This document shows, in pieces, positions 13,527-25,879 of a stretch of DNA of 64,000 bases. Below the pieces are notes generated by a model. That model searched no databases, had not been told where the DNA came from, and was given only the letters and a program-made list of their open reading frames with translations. Source of the DNA: Diphasiastrum complanatum (taxonomy: Eukaryota > Streptophyta > Lycopodiopsida > Lycopodiales > Lycopodiaceae); NCBI GenBank assembly GCA_029204225.1, contig CM055092.1:80589271-80653270 (forward strand), written 5' to 3'. The position numbers were made by a program, and so were the translations under genes. Position 1 is the stretch's first letter, and every line of letters begins with the position of its first letter.

Positions 13527-14370
13527 GAAATCTGATAGGGAGTTTTCATTGACAAAATGTGAATTTTTTAATTTTTTTTTAATTTTTTGTAAAGGACAGA
13601 ATTTGCAGAGGATGTATAGAAATCGTTCAAACTATGGACGATTTCATGGTATGGTTGACGGATTCTGATACTGAGATTATTATTATTATTATTATTTTAG
13701 AATTCTTCAGAAATCATGCCATTGTGGATGTTTTCATTGTATGGTCCACGATTTCTGATAGGGAGTTTTCACTGACAAAATGTGAATTTTTTTAATTTTT
13801 TTTGGATTTTTTGTAAAGGACATAATTCGCAGAGGATGTATAGAAATCGTTCAGACTATGGGCGATTTCATGGTATGGTCGGCGAATTTTGATATTGAGA
13901 TTTTTTATTTTTTTTTAAGAATTTGTTAGAAATCGTTTAGACTTCGGACGATTTCATAGTATGGTCAACGAATTCTGATAAGGAGTTTTCACAGAAAAAA
14001 TATTGATTTTTTAATTTTTTTTTTAAATTTTTTTTGCAAAGGACAATTCACAGAGGATATATAGAAATCGTTCAGACTGTGGGCGATTTTCTAGTATAGT
14101 CGGCGAATTCTGATACTGAAAATTTTTTTTATTTTTTTTATTTTTGGAATTCCCTAGACATCGTGCACACGGTGGATGATTTCGTGGTATGGTCCATGAT
14201 TTCTGATAGGGAGTTTTCACTGACGAAATGTGAATTTTTTTATTTTTTTAAATTTTTTATAAAAGACGGAATTTGCAGAGGATGTATAGAAGTCGTTCAG
14301 ACTGTGGGCGATTTTGTGGTATGGTCGGAGAATTCTGATACGGAAGTTTTGCTAACACATAAGGATAATA
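13505..14370 (+). repeat. Tandem satellite, about 223 bp dimeric unit, four copies
   Basis: The string GTATGG that marks each unit starts at 13516, 13739, 13959 and 14187, giving periods of 223, 220 and 228. Each unit holds a second, related half (for example at 13649), so spacings alternate near 133 and 90 bases. The shared half-unit core is roughly CGATTTC(A/G)TGGTATGGTC followed by CGAATTCTGATA. Units also share GGGAGTTTTCACTGAC and GCAGAGGATGTATAGAAATC. Poly-T/A runs account for most length differences. The short frames here are not genes. Confidence 0.9.
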
Positions 14371-14569
14371 GTGGAAAAAGTGATTTTCTGGTATAAAACA
14401 AAATTCGCGGAGCTACTGGAGGACTAATCTTTCATAGATCTAGCCTCAGTGAAGTCGGCGAATTTCGACCCAAAGATTTGGGTGGAAAACAAAGGATTTT
14501 GACAGTAAAATAGTGGGTTTTTAGGATTCTGAGTAGGGTCAGAAATCGTAGAGGTGGTAGGATGAAAGA
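14371..14569. other. Junction of satellite and copia element
   Basis: Non-coding. Contains GTCGGCGAATTTCG, which resembles the satellite half-unit, so the array may extend here in decayed form. No 5' LTR or primer site of the following element was found. Confidence 0.4.
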
Positions 14570-17500
14570 TGATGTGCTAGATCTTACATCAATTTCGAAC
14601 ACGAAAGATTTCTGGGAAGAATTCCAAACCAAGAATGAGACTAGATCTCGTAGTCAAATCATGTTCTTGGAAGACCAATTAACTTACCTACAATGGGATG
14701 ACAAAGACCTGACCACATTCGTATGAAAGATAAAGGATCTGTTTATTTCTTTGCAAAATTTTGGCAAGGAAAATACAATCTCAAAGGAAAAACAACTTAG
14801 CTATTTTCTTCAAGCCCTACCAGGTCATTCCACACAACTCAAACTTTATTGACAAAAGATTTGACAATGACACTTCAAAAGACAATAGATGGAGTCACAG
14901 AGAAAGTAGAAGCTCATGAATGCTATGACGATAATGGTGATTCCAAAAATACTCTATTTAGTCAGAAGAATAAATCTTCAAAGAAGAGAGTCATCTAAAA
15001 AGAATGAGTCCAAGACAAATGATCAACAATCTGGAAAACAACAGAAAAATTCTGGTGATAGGAAGATTTGCAATAGATGCAAAAGATCATGTCATACAGA
15101 AGACAAGTGTTGGTTAGCTCCAAAAATTGATTGTATTCATTGTCATAAACGGAATCATGCAGCAGTAAACTGTTATCAGAATCCCAGAAACAAGAAGGAA
15201 CAAAATCGAAGTGAACCTTCAAATTCAAATTATGTCGAAGACAAAGCAGAATGCTCCAGAGCAGCAGAAGACGGGATGACAAGAAACTCAGCAGCATATG
15301 TTAGTGCTGATCTATGCTGTTCATCAAATTCAAAAACTTGAGAAGTAGTACTTGATTTGAGAGCCACCTCACATTTTGTTTCCTCGAAACAAATTTTATC
15401 TGATTATAAGAAGATGAATTATTCGAGATTCATTATACTTGGAGACGGTGGAACTTGTGTACTATGGCTGGACACAAATCAGGGTGACAAGAAACTGGAG
15501 GAAGTTCTCTATGTCCCTACTCTTGATAAAGATCTTCTATCTGTAGCAAAGATAGTTGATACAAGAATGTCAGTAACCTTCACAAAGAACTCTTATAAAT
15601 TGTTCGATGAAGATTCTAATAATTTAGTTGCTAAAGGCAACATAGAAGGAAATTTGTATCACTTGAATATTCGAACTCGAGTTGAACAAGCTAATCAAAC
15701 TCAAGAATTGACGGATATTCAGTGGCACAAGAGGCTATGTCACATAAACATGAAAGCCTTGTACCAAGCCAACAAGAGTCAGAGAATTGGAGAAGTCGAA
15801 ATTAAAAGTCGAGATATTCGAACTACTTGCGAATCCTGTCTTAAAGGCAAAATGACTAGAACACCTTTCAGTAAAGATGTTTATAAAGCAACTAAGGTAC
15901 TTGAAATTGTGCATTCAGATATTTGTGGACCATTCAGAGTATTGTCATTAAGTGATGCAAAATACTTTATTATGTTTATTGACTTCAACAAATTCGCTGT
16001 GATATACTTTATTCGTACAAAATCAGAAGCTTTCGAAAAATTCGTTGAGTATACGAATTGGGCTGAAAAGTAGACAGGCAATAAGTAGAAGCAAATTCGC
16101 ACAGATTGTGGAGGTGAGTACATTTCCAATGAAATCAAAGCTTACTATACTAATCGAGGTATTATGCATACGAAGACTGCATCGTACACACCTCAGCACA
16201 ATATAATTGTTGAACAAAGAAATCGTACACTTATGGAAGCTGCTAGGTGTATGATGGCTCATGCGAAAGCACCAAAATAGTTGTGGGATGAAGTAGTGGC
16301 TAAATCAAATTATATTCAGAATCGAATTCTGAAATCTCGAATATCAGATAAAACTCCTCTTGAAATATGGTGGAAGTCAAAGCCAAATCTAGCACATGTT
16401 TAGACATTCGGATGTGCAGTTTACGTGCACATACCAAACAAATTGAGAAAGAAACTCGATGAAAAGACAGAACAAGATTTTCTGGTAGGATTTGAGTTAC
16501 ATTCATCATATTATCGAGTCTAAGTACCCGAAACTGACAGAATATAAGTAGTTTGAGATGTCAAATTTGAACAGTCAAAGTACATAGCAGACAATGATTT
16601 AGTCGCTATGAAATTCTCAAAAATTATTATGAGTTATCAACGACAGAAGTAAAACAAGTAGATGATGAATGAGAATCACCATATTCAGAGGGAGTTCAAG
16701 ATCGAGTACCTGATACACCAGTTCGAATTTCAGCAGACAAGGTCGAATTTGAAAATGTAGAATCGAATTCGAAACCTGTACAGACTGTGAGAAGATCTGA
16801 TAAACAACGAAAACCACTAGTAAGGTTTGGTCAGGATGTTTTCACAAATACAGCAAGCTATTGATGGACTAGATAAAGATCACTGGATTCAAACAATGGA
16901 GGACAAAATGTCATCCGTGTATAAGAACAATGTATGGACACTTGCACTTATACTTGATGGAAGAAAACCAGTCAAATGCAAGTGGATCTACAAGATCAAA
17001 ACAGGTCCTGATAGAGAAAACATCAGATACAAAGCAAGGTTGGCTGCAAAAGGTTTTTCACAAAAATATGGAATCGACTACACTGATACTTTTCCAACGG
17101 TAGTCAAACACACATCAATTCGCTTGTTATTCACTTATGTAGTGGCTCATGATTTGAAAATCCATATTGTGGATGAGAAAACTGCTTTCTTGCATGCAGA
17201 ATTAGAAGAAGATTTATTCATGGACCAACCACTTGGTTTTATAAGCCAAGAATATCCACATAAATAAAATCATTTATGGTTGAAACAAGCAGCCAGACAA
17301 TGGTATAGAAAGAAGGACAAAGCACTATGTTTCTTAGGCTTCGAACCTCTATTCGTTGAATCGAATGTCTATATCAAACATGTCCATAATAAAATAATCA
17401 TTCTAGCTGTTTATGTTGACGACACGCTTATCTTCTCAAGAAAAGATAAATTAATTCCAGATGTCAAAAGAGACATTTCTGAAATATTTGAGATTGCTGA

Positions 17501-18382
17501 CCTAGGAGAAGCAAAAATCTATCTAGGCTTGCAGATCGAAAGAGACTTTGAAGATGGTAAGTTGTATCTTCACCAACAAAAGCACACTCAAAAAATCATT
17601 GAAGATTTTAACATGCTCGAATGCAAATATGTGCATACTCCCATAATACCTGAAACAATATCCGCAGACTTTTGAAGAAGAGAAGCGAATGGGCAGTACA
17701 CCCTATCCCAGGTTGATTGGATCATTGTTGTATCTTGCTAACAACACCAGACCTGATATAACATTTGCAGTATATAGGCTGAGCCAATTCAATCAGAACC
17801 CAGGATCGTTACATTGGAAGTTAGCGAAGATAGTAGTACAATATCTCCAGAAAATGAAAGATTATGGACTGTGTTATTCAAAGGAAGTTGGATTTTGAAT
17901 CAAATATTACAGTGATGCAAGCTGTGGGCATCCATAAAGGATGATAGCAAAAGTATTTTAGGAGGCATTTGGCACAACCATACTTTGGATAAGCAAGAAG
18001 CAAACAACAGTACCTCACTCTTCCTGTGAGGCCGAATATGTAGCAGTAGCGAAGATGGCAAACGAGCTAACATGGATTAAACAAATGTTGGAAAATTTTT
18101 ATGAATCTATTTCTGAACCTTATGTCTTATTAATGGATAATACTTCAGCAATCTATCTTACGAAAGATCCTGTATTTCAATTGAAAATGAAGCATATTGC
18201 TATCAAGTATCATGTAATTTGGGACTTAGTCAAAAAGAAGATACTGAAGACATTTTTCATACCTACAGAGGAAATGACAGCTATATCTTTACAAAGCCAC
18301 TCAGTAAAGCTTTGTTTGAGAAGCAGCAAAGAAGATTGGGGTTAATCCAACCACCCACTTTGAGAGAGAACTATAGAACACC
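14570..18382 (+). pseudogene. Ty1/copia relic C: gag to RNase H
   Basis: Nearly complete internal region in correct order. Gag (about 14590-14915) then two zinc-knuckle-like motifs (CNRCKRSCHTEDKC and CIHCHKRNHAAVNC) at 15069-15185. Protease follows a stop at 15339 and reads VLDLRATSHFV, where the family has Asp-Ser-Gly. Pre-integrase (WHKRLCHINMKAL) and integrase run to about 16510, with DCGGEY and TPQHN. RT is at 16827-17675 with KTAFLHAELEEDLFM and an intact YVDD. RNase H runs from 17689 (LIGSLLYLANNTRPDI) to 18345. At least ten stops and a frameshift near 17660 disable it. Several stops stand where Arg or Gln is expected and need only C-to-T. The 5' end is missing; the 3' LTR follows directly. 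Confidence 0.92.
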
Positions 18383-19199
18383 TGATCAGACAAATCTTGG
18401 TTCTACTAACAAAGTGTACAGTTTAATTGACAAAGGATGAGAAATGAACTCAAACTCGAAATATTTCTATTTGTGTTCAACCTTGAAAGATTCGTGAGAT
18501 ATATTCTTGTGGTAACTCAAAAGATTCACGAATAGATTTCTTGTGGTGACTCGAAAGATTCGCGAACAAGTTCTTATTGCAAAATATTTTGTTTCTTGTT
18601 CAAACCTCACCTGTCGTGAACAATTCGTGAAATATTCTTGATTCTTCTTCAAGCTCAAAACTGTCAACTGTCGTGAACAATTCGCGAAACACAAAGATAT
18701 CACAAAGAGACAAAGTGTCGCAAACAATTCGAAAAACACGAAGCTTAGATGAAGAGATAAACTGTCGCGAACAGTTATTTGAGTCTGAAAACAGAGCGTT
18801 TGTTTAAATATCAACCCTCGTAACGATTAGATCTACTGTTACAAAAGTAAAAGGCCAAAGGACCTGTCCTGTAACAATATAAATACATGTGCACTACTCA
18901 TTGTAACTCCAACTCACTCAATCAAAGACACAACAACAAAACAAGACAACAAGAGATGTATATTGATGATTTAGATTCAGAATTATAAAATTCATTTTTG
19001 ATCAAAGTTTCTCAATTTTTGATTGTCTAAAATTGTCTAAAGTTGTCTCTTAATTCCGCATGCTTATTCAATCAAGGTAAAAACTATTCTATTAGTACAT
19101 AGATCAGAAACAAACTCGATTGACGACACTGATATTAGTTTGATTTATTCAAACTTTCATCGTGTTCTCTGAGAAAGAATTATTACTATTTTTTCTACA
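18383..19199 (+). mobile_element. 3' LTR of copia relic C (817 bp)
   Basis: Begins TGATCAGACAAATC and ends TTTTTTCTACA. The same LTR occurs in reverse at 36885-37734, where a primer site follows it, which fixes both ends. It carries repeated CGCGAACAATTCG-like strings and TATAAATACATG near 18889, a plausible LTR promoter TATA box. Confidence 0.85.
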
Positions 19200-19204
19200 A
19201 AGAG

Positions 19205-20030
19205 TTGATCTACACGACCAACTATGGTGAGTGTGCAATCAAAGGGATTGACACAATTCCTATTTTTCTCTCTACAAATAGGAATGTTCATTTAAAGGAT
19301 ATTTTGTTCGTACCTTCCATTACCAAGAATCTACTTAGTGTGAGTCAATTGTTAACTAAAGGTTTCAAAGTTGAGTTTGATGGAGATTCTTGCATGATCA
19401 AAAGAAAGGATATCTTGATTGCAAAAGGTAAAAGACAAGGGAAGTTGTTCAAACTAGATGCTTGTGTTATTGATAACCAAGTTGGATTTGTGGCAAGTGA
19501 GCAAATACCTATTCAAGAGGTTTGGCATAGAAGGATGAGGTACCTCAACTTCAAGTCATTGGAGGTAATGGATAGGAAGCAAGTAGCATCAATCATGTTT
19601 GTGAGTCTTGTGCTTTGTCAAAGTCACATATACTACCTCATACTAGATCTACATCAAGATCTAAAAAGCCTTTTCAAGTTGTACATTCGGATGTTCATGG
19701 AACTACTATAATTAACAATAGTGGAGCTAAGATGTATGTAACTTTCGTAAATTATTTTAGTAGACTTTGTTAGATCTATCTACTAAAGAGCAAGGATGAA
19801 GTGTATGATGTCTTTGGTAAGTTCACTAAATGCAAGGGAGAATCAATTTTCCACAAGGATCAAGTGCTTAAGGAATGACAATGGTGGAGAGTACATATCT
19901 ATTAAGTCTAAGGCTTTTTGTGATGAGCATGGGATCAAGAGGGAGTATACAACACCACGGACCCCACAACAAAATGAGTGGCCTAGAAGAAGAATAGGAC
20001 TTTATGTGAAAGTGCTAAAGCCATGAGGTT
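19205..20030 (+). pseudogene. Ty1/copia relic B copy: protease tail to integrase
   Basis: Starts inside the protease-distal region (HLKDILFVPSITKNLLSVSQLL), passes the pre-integrase domain (EVWHRRMRYLNFKSLEVMDR), and after frame changes reaches integrase (CLRNDNGGEYIS, GIKREYTTPRTPQQNEW). It matches the minus-strand element at 8350-9300. Its upstream part was lost at the junction with the LTR ending at 19199. Confidence 0.85.
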
Positions 20031-20869
20031 AAGTGCTCTTGCTGCACCTCTTACAGAATTTTTCGCTATGTTCTGCTCGTTGGCAGACTTTCATGCATAG
20101 CTAACAATGCTAACAGAGCGCAAACATTGCTCTCTACATCTTCACTTCACTAAAAGTATTCTATCCTATACTTATCCCATCTGGGAAAATTACAAGATAG
20201 CTTAACAATTGATTACAAGAGAGATTTAACGCTAATCTATTGGTTAGCCACCCTTTGATAACATTGTTCTTGGCATTTGAGCATGATAGTACAATGCCCT
20301 CACGCTTATTGAGCTGCTAACTACTAACTTGAATCGACTTTTGGTTTTGGCTCGAGGTTCATCTTCAATACTTCAGGTACCTCGGCGTCAATGCCTTCGA
20401 CTACGAACTCTTTTGGTTTGAGTCCTCGTCGGCCACTTGGATGTCGATGACATCAGCAATTTTTTGGGTTTGAGTCCTCATCAGTCACTTCGATGTCGAT
20501 GATGTCAGCAACTTCGACTTCGGACACTTCGGGCTTTGGCTGCAGGGGCAGACGTCGGGCACTTGGACTTCGATTTCGACTCGACCTCGGGTTGCAATGG
20601 CACTTCATTGAGCAGTTCGATGACTTCAACTTCAGATACTTTGGCCTCGGGCACTTTGACTTCGGGCAATGCTAAAGAAGGGTTGCAAGAGTTCACCAAC
20701 CACACTACCTCATCAGCCACCTTCGATTCTACCACATATTCGGCTTCACATGAGGATTTGAGCTACAAGTGTTTGCTTTTTGCATATCCAACTGACTGCT
20801 ACTCCACACGCTATTGAACATCCTCTTGTCACGGACTTGCTGTCATCTTTACAGCTTGAATTTGTTTTT
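20031..20869 (-). pseudogene. Copia linker and possible LTR scrap
   Basis: The minus-strand frame at 20735-20505 reads Val-Glu-Lys-Pro repeats (PEVKVPEAKVSEVEV), the acidic low-complexity linker typical between copia integrase and RT. The DNA shows CTTCGG-like reiterations. Bases 20031-20340 are non-coding, perhaps LTR, with no ends placed. Confidence 0.5.
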
Positions 20870-21297
20870 TGCTTTGTAGGTCAATCCCACAGTTGGTTGC
20901 CTTTCAGGTATTGTAGCATTCTCTTTGCCATTTGCCAATGTGATATGCCAAGGTTCGAGGAGAATTGACTCAACACATAGACAGAGAAGGCCAAGTCAGG
21001 TCTGGTACAGATTGTTAAATACATCAGACTACCGATCAAGTTTTGGTATGATATACCTTCCATTTTCTGTCTCTCCTCGTCTGTCGTTGAGGACAGTCCT
21101 GCTTCAACAATTTTGCCCAGCTATCATTGGTGTGGCTTTTTCTTTGTAGTCCAGCATTCAGTACTACTTCAGCACCTTTTTGGCATATTCTGACTGAATC
21201 AGATGCATGTACGTAGCTGTAGAGATCCGATGCCTTCGACATAGTGTCAGCCCTCGTCGCTAGTATCACTGCTCTTGATTTGTTGAGTTTTCTGTAG
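20870..21297 (-). pseudogene. Copia RT/RNase H fragment
   Basis: The minus-strand frame reads LLKQDCPQ, a frameshift, then MEGISYQNLIGSLMYL, ICTRPDLAFSVYVLSQF and HWQMAKRMLQYLKG, the stretch leading into copia RNase H. The rest of RNase H is absent. Confidence 0.8.
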
Positions 21298-21755
21298 TTA
21301 ATCAAGGCATTTTTGTTGCAGGTGATGTGTGGCTCCTGAGTCGATGATTACGTCGTAGTCATATTGTGCATAGCTTGTTGAAGCCTCATCAAATATTGTG
21401 AAGGCTTCATCGCTCCTATCTGCATCCTTCGACAATTCTGCAACATTGACCTTTTCAGTCTTGTTCTTTCTTTTTGGGTTGTATTTGCATTCATATGCTG
21501 AATGCCCTTTCTTTTTGCAGTGCATGCAAGAAATTGTCGGGTTGAACCAACATCTGTTGTCGGCTGTGTGTTCCAGCTTTTGACAATGATCACATGAAGA
21601 AGTTTGCTTGTTGTTATTGTTGCCTCTTGTTGATGACTTCGAATGAGCCTTGTTCTTTTTCTTTCCCTTCGTGAAAAGGGCCTTCTCTTGGTTGTTGCTT
21701 CCTTCTCCTTCATCTCTCATCAGTCTTTCCAGCATCTTTATCCTGAACTTTCTCT
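21298..21755 (-). pseudogene. Copia gag zinc knuckles and protease
   Basis: Reads CDHCQKLEHTADNRCW and CMHCKKKGHSAYEC zinc-binding motifs, then a protease start VIIDSGATHHL with the catalytic Asp-Ser-Gly intact. The frame stops at 21298. It is the same frame as the RNase H tail upstream of it, so one 206-codon ORF runs from RNase H into gag, an order no normal element has. Confidence 0.85.
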
Positions 21756-22760
21756 CCAAGAAAATGGAACTGAACTTTATGTGTTTAGTTCTAGTATGGG
21801 TACATGGGTTCAGAGATAGAGCTATACAGCTTTTATTGTCGCATTGGAGTATTGTTAGGCCGATTTGTGGGAATTGCAGATCCTGTAGTAGCCTTCTTAC
21901 CCATATTATCTCCTTCATTGCTGATGTAACTGCAACATATTCGGATTTTGTAGAGGATAACGAAATGCATTTTCACTTTCTGTTGTTCCATGAAATGGGT
22001 CCTCCTGCAAGAAGGAAACAAATATAACCTGATGTGGATTTTCTAGTATCCATGTCTCCTGCCCAATCTGGATCTGAATAGGTGACTAAAATGAGTGCAA
22101 CTTCTGTATTACCATTATAGCTCAAAGCATAGTGCTACGTAGCTCGAATGTACTTCAGTACTCTTTGTAGAGCCTTCCAATGTTGTAGGCTTGGATTGGA
22201 CATATACTGAGATAATGTGCTCACCGCATATGCTAAATTAGGTCTTGTGCAGATCATAGAATAGATTATAGATCCTATGACAGATTGATAAGGATATCTG
22301 CACATTTCTTGCTAATCTGCTTGAGTTATGAGGCACATGTCTTTGGACAGCTTAGATCTTGGATCCATAGTAGGTGTGTCTATGGGCTTGCAGTCCTCTA
22401 GTCCATATCTGCGAAGTACATTGGCTAGATAGGACTCTTGGCTTATAGCAATCCTTCAGATGTTTGGCGATCTCTACTGATCTCCATACGAAATAGGTAA
22501 TGAACTAGGTCTAAATCAGTCATCTCAAATTCTGATGAAAGCAAAGATTTGGTTTCTCTGTAATAATTGATTTGAATTGCTGATAATTAAGGAATCATCA
22601 ATGTATAATGCTATTGTAACATAGCTTGACCGTTTATGCTTGAGATATACATTAGAGTTTGTAGAGCAACAAGTGAAATTATGTTGCAACAATAAGTGAT
22701 TGATTCTTTCATTCCAGGCCCGGGGAGCTTGCTTGAGGCCATACACCTCAGTCACTTGCT
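21756..22760 (-). pseudogene. Copia RT and RNase H, second family
   Basis: RT part at 22755-22525: VYGLKQAPRAWNERINHLLL and LYIDDSLIIS, a YIDD variant of the catalytic motif. RNase H at about 22270-21756: CTRPNLAYAVSTLSQYM, YSDPDWAGDMDTRKSTSGYI, STKSEYVAVTSAMKEIIW, then CDNKSC and RTKHIKF. Several stops interrupt it. N-terminal RT and integrase are missing. Confidence 0.85.
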
Positions 22761-22839
22761 TAATCTCTTGAATTTGTGACTGTTAAGTAGCTCTCTTTTT
22801 GGGAGATTGCGTCCATTGATCACAGGTAGTTATAGCCAC

Positions 22840-23349
22840 TGTTAGAACAATTCATGCACGAGCAACGACATTCTTAAACATACACTGTACATGACCCATT
22901 CACTACAATGAAATTCTCCCTCACACCAATTACTCACACAGTTTATGATTCGTAACAAGTGAGACATACATTGTAGATGCTTTCACGCATTGATTCTTTT
23001 TTTCAAACAGATTGTCAGTAATAGGTTCATAACCTTTACAGATTGTGATTAGTTTTGTGAAGCACGCGGTTACGTCCGCTATTGTTTTGTGCTCACCTGC
23101 ACCATTGACTTGTATATTTTATTATACTTAATCGGATTACAGCTCTATTTGTTTATGCGTTCAGATTCATGTCAATATTGTGCTCTTCCATGTTCTGTCT
23201 GGCCATATGATTGTTTGGCTGGTTGTCTGCTCATAGCTTCCGCTACTCTAAAATTATTATGTTCTTGTGTTCACTTACTAAGTCACCAGTAGTGCACGCA
23301 CCGAGAGAATTGAACGAACTGATCTATCATTCCTCCAATTTATCCGACA
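22840..23349 (+). mobile_element. LTR, 510 bp, plus orientation
   Basis: Begins TGTTAGAACAATTCATGC and ends TTATCCGACA, immediately followed by a primer site. Interior contains TATA-like AT-rich DNA. No copia coding frame is recognisable downstream, so the body is lost or replaced. Confidence 0.7.
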
Positions 23350-23361
23350 TGGTATCAGAGC
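23350..23361 (+). promoter_or_regulatory. Primer-binding site (tRNA-Met type)
   Basis: TGGTATCAGAGC directly after the LTR end, the standard copia primer site. Confidence 0.85.
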
Positions 23362-24432
23362 AGGTTATGAACCTGACATGCTATCTTGAATTTATTGTGT
23401 GAAATAGACTTGTCATTTGTTACATTTGGAGTTTTTGGTCACCATTTCAGATCTTTCAAGATCTAATAATCGACTGGAAATGAGTTCACAATATGTGTGA
23501 AAGGATTTTATGTTTTGAGACATTGTCTTAAGCTGTCAATATCGATTTTTTTGCTATCCAAGATTCTTTGCAAACAACAACAAGTTATCAAGGTAATCTC
23601 GTCAGTCGTCTGAGCAAAGAGGTTACATTCCTCAAAAGGAGATTTCATTTCCATAAAGATCAGTATCAAAGAGGTTTAATTCAACAATTACATCTATGAT
23701 ATGACAGGACCAGTTCTTGAAGACCTTTCAAACATGGAGGTTACATTCCTCGACAATGGGTTTCATTCCGAGCACACTTAGTGAATCACAAGACTAGCTT
23801 CACTAGCTTGTCAAATCTTGGTGTTTAGATGTAGATCTAAGATCACTTCACATGAGAATGTTCCTCAACCTGTTAAGAACCTAAAAACACATTTGCATAG
23901 TGGTTAGAACCTTCTAGCAAATGCTCCAATCAAATTACATAAGGAGAGTTATTTGCATGCTCAACAAAGTACACCAAAATTTATGCAAAAGATTGTTGAC
24001 AATATGTTCACCCAAAAGGGGGTCTTTCATCCAAGTGGGAGCTTTGCTCAGCCTTTTGGATAAATACAAAGTCACTCAAAGAGTATTTGTCATCCACTTA
24101 AGGAGAAGGTTCATCCACTTAAGGAGAGTGTTCATCCCCAAACGAGAGTATTCATCCACAGAAGTGGAGATTGTCAACAATAGATTGAACAGAACATTGT
24201 TAGTATTGAATATGCACAAGCCTCACAATCAAAAAATGATTAGGTATTATGATCTGATCCAAAATAGCTTCTTCTTAGCCTCTGATCTTCAATAGACCTT
24301 AAATATACTTTTGATCCACAAGTTCAACTCAACAAACAAAGGTTAGTAAGATTTGATCAATAATGCAATGCATAATCATGCTAGAACTTGATCAAACTAT
24401 AAATTTATCTTACTATAAATAGTGGCCAGCCA
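23362..24432. other. Retroelement leader DNA, no gene recognised
   Basis: Lies between two primer sites that point toward each other (plus at 23350, minus at 24444), so it should hold two truncated leaders. A 124-codon plus frame at 23921-24295 has no recognisable domain. Short tandem copies of TTCATCCACTTAAGGAGA occur near 24090-24130. Confidence 0.5.
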
Positions 24433-24444
24433 GCTCTGATACCA
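24433..24444 (-). promoter_or_regulatory. Primer-binding site (tRNA-Met type), minus strand
   Basis: Reverse complement of TGGTATCAGAGC next to the LTR end at 24445. Confidence 0.85.
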
Positions 24445-25098
24445 TGTGAAAAAAGTGGATCTTGAATGGATCCACTCTCTTAAAATACTTGGCTAAGTTC
24501 TTTGCACAACAAGCTACAAAAGCTAGCAATGGCAAAGCATCCTAATGCTATCTTTGATACACATGAACTTGACAAAACATTCAAGAGACAAAAGAAACTA
24601 ATAAAAGGTACTGATGGCAGTTAAAAACAATAGCATACCAGCCTACAACAGTAGCCTACCACTTTTGGAAACCTCTTAAGATCATACACAAAAGCTTGAA
24701 GACAATACACAAAGCAATGCTCTCAATGGAGGAAGAAACTGTGACAATGATCTATTGATCTCTCTCAACAAGACAATAAGTTTCTCCAACTTGTTCTCCA
24801 CAAATTTTAGCCTAATATAGGTGAGAGAGATGACTCTCTCTCATCTCTCTAGAACTTAGGACCCAATTTTAGGGCACCAGTAGCCTAAAATAGCCAATTT
24901 TGGCCTATATGTCCAAATAACATGATTTTGGTGTCATTTCGAAGGTCCTGAAGTTTGAGACTTCTTCAATATGAAATATATACTAAACTAAAAGTATCTA
25001 GTCCTCTTTCACACATGTGAAAGGTTAGATCCAAAACTATGTACAAAGATTGCCAATTTAGGCCTCAAACTAGCTAGGAAATGTTGACAATTTTCACA
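24445..25098 (-). mobile_element. LTR, 654 bp, minus orientation
   Basis: On the minus strand it begins TGTGAAAATTGTCAACATTT and ends in TTCACA next to the primer site. It resembles the LTR at 25880-26506 in its start. Confidence 0.7.
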
Positions 25099-25102
25099 GA
25101 AG

Positions 25103-25613
25103 TGTCATGTACTTTTAGTACATCCATGCTTACACATGCAAGATAATATCTAATGTAAGCTTTGTAGGCCCAAAAGGAGCTATTAGCCTTAAGAACAAGA
25201 CCGTTCCCTCTTTAGGCCCTTTAAAGTAACTAATAAGGATAATAGGCCAATAAGGGTCCAATGTAGTTTAAATAATACTCAAGATAGTTATGTTTTGCTA
25301 AGTAAGAGCATTGTCTATAACTAGGCAAGAGACATCAATTTGTGAATCTTTTGGCTCATTTGCAGGTGAGAGCTTCTAGCTTCCTTGTGAATGTGAGCCA
25401 TAGGGATCTCCATTGTTAAGTCTCATGTGCCCTATCCACCCGAATCCATGATCAATGTTATTTGATTGTACTCTTAAGACCATTGCTAATGTGATTCCAT
25501 TGAGATCTGTTTCTAGATTTCTATTGATATGCTATCATGATTGTCTTGTTCTCTTCTTGCTTTTAACTTTACTTTATTGTGTTTGCTATTCGTTTGGGGT
25601 TTGGCACATGATA
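25103..25613 (+). mobile_element. LTR family D, copy 1 (511 bp)
   Basis: Begins TGTCATGTACTTTTAGTA and ends GGCACATGATA. It matches 44451-46146, whose intact end is CACATGACA, so the family has a long terminal inverted repeat TGTCATGT/ACATGACA. No primer site follows here. Confidence 0.75.
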
Positions 25614-25867
25614 AACTTGATATGCAATCTTGTAGCCACCACTTAGGCTTTTTTAATACATCAAAAATCGGCCAAATCCAACAAGTGAAGTGTGAAAGCG
25701 GAATTGATTGAGTATATAACCTAATTTGAGTTTTGATCTACAAAAGATCCAATCTACATATGCAAGAAATCTGATTTTTGGATGGAATCCAATCTAGCAT
25801 GCTCTAGAATTGATATCTTCCAGATTATTAATAAATGTGATTGCTTCCTTCATAATCTGAAACACAA
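25614..25867. other. Leader of the minus-strand element at 25880
   Basis: Non-coding, AT-rich; downstream (on the minus strand) of the primer site at 25868-25879. Confidence 0.4.
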
Positions 25868-25879
25868 GCTCTAATACCA
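25868..25879 (-). promoter_or_regulatory. Primer-binding site with one C-to-T change
   Basis: Minus strand reads TGGTATTAGAGC, where the standard site is TGGTATCAGAGC. Confidence 0.7.

Noticed and set aside
14570-19199. Relic C as an active element
   Set aside because: It has no 5' LTR, an altered protease active site and many stops.
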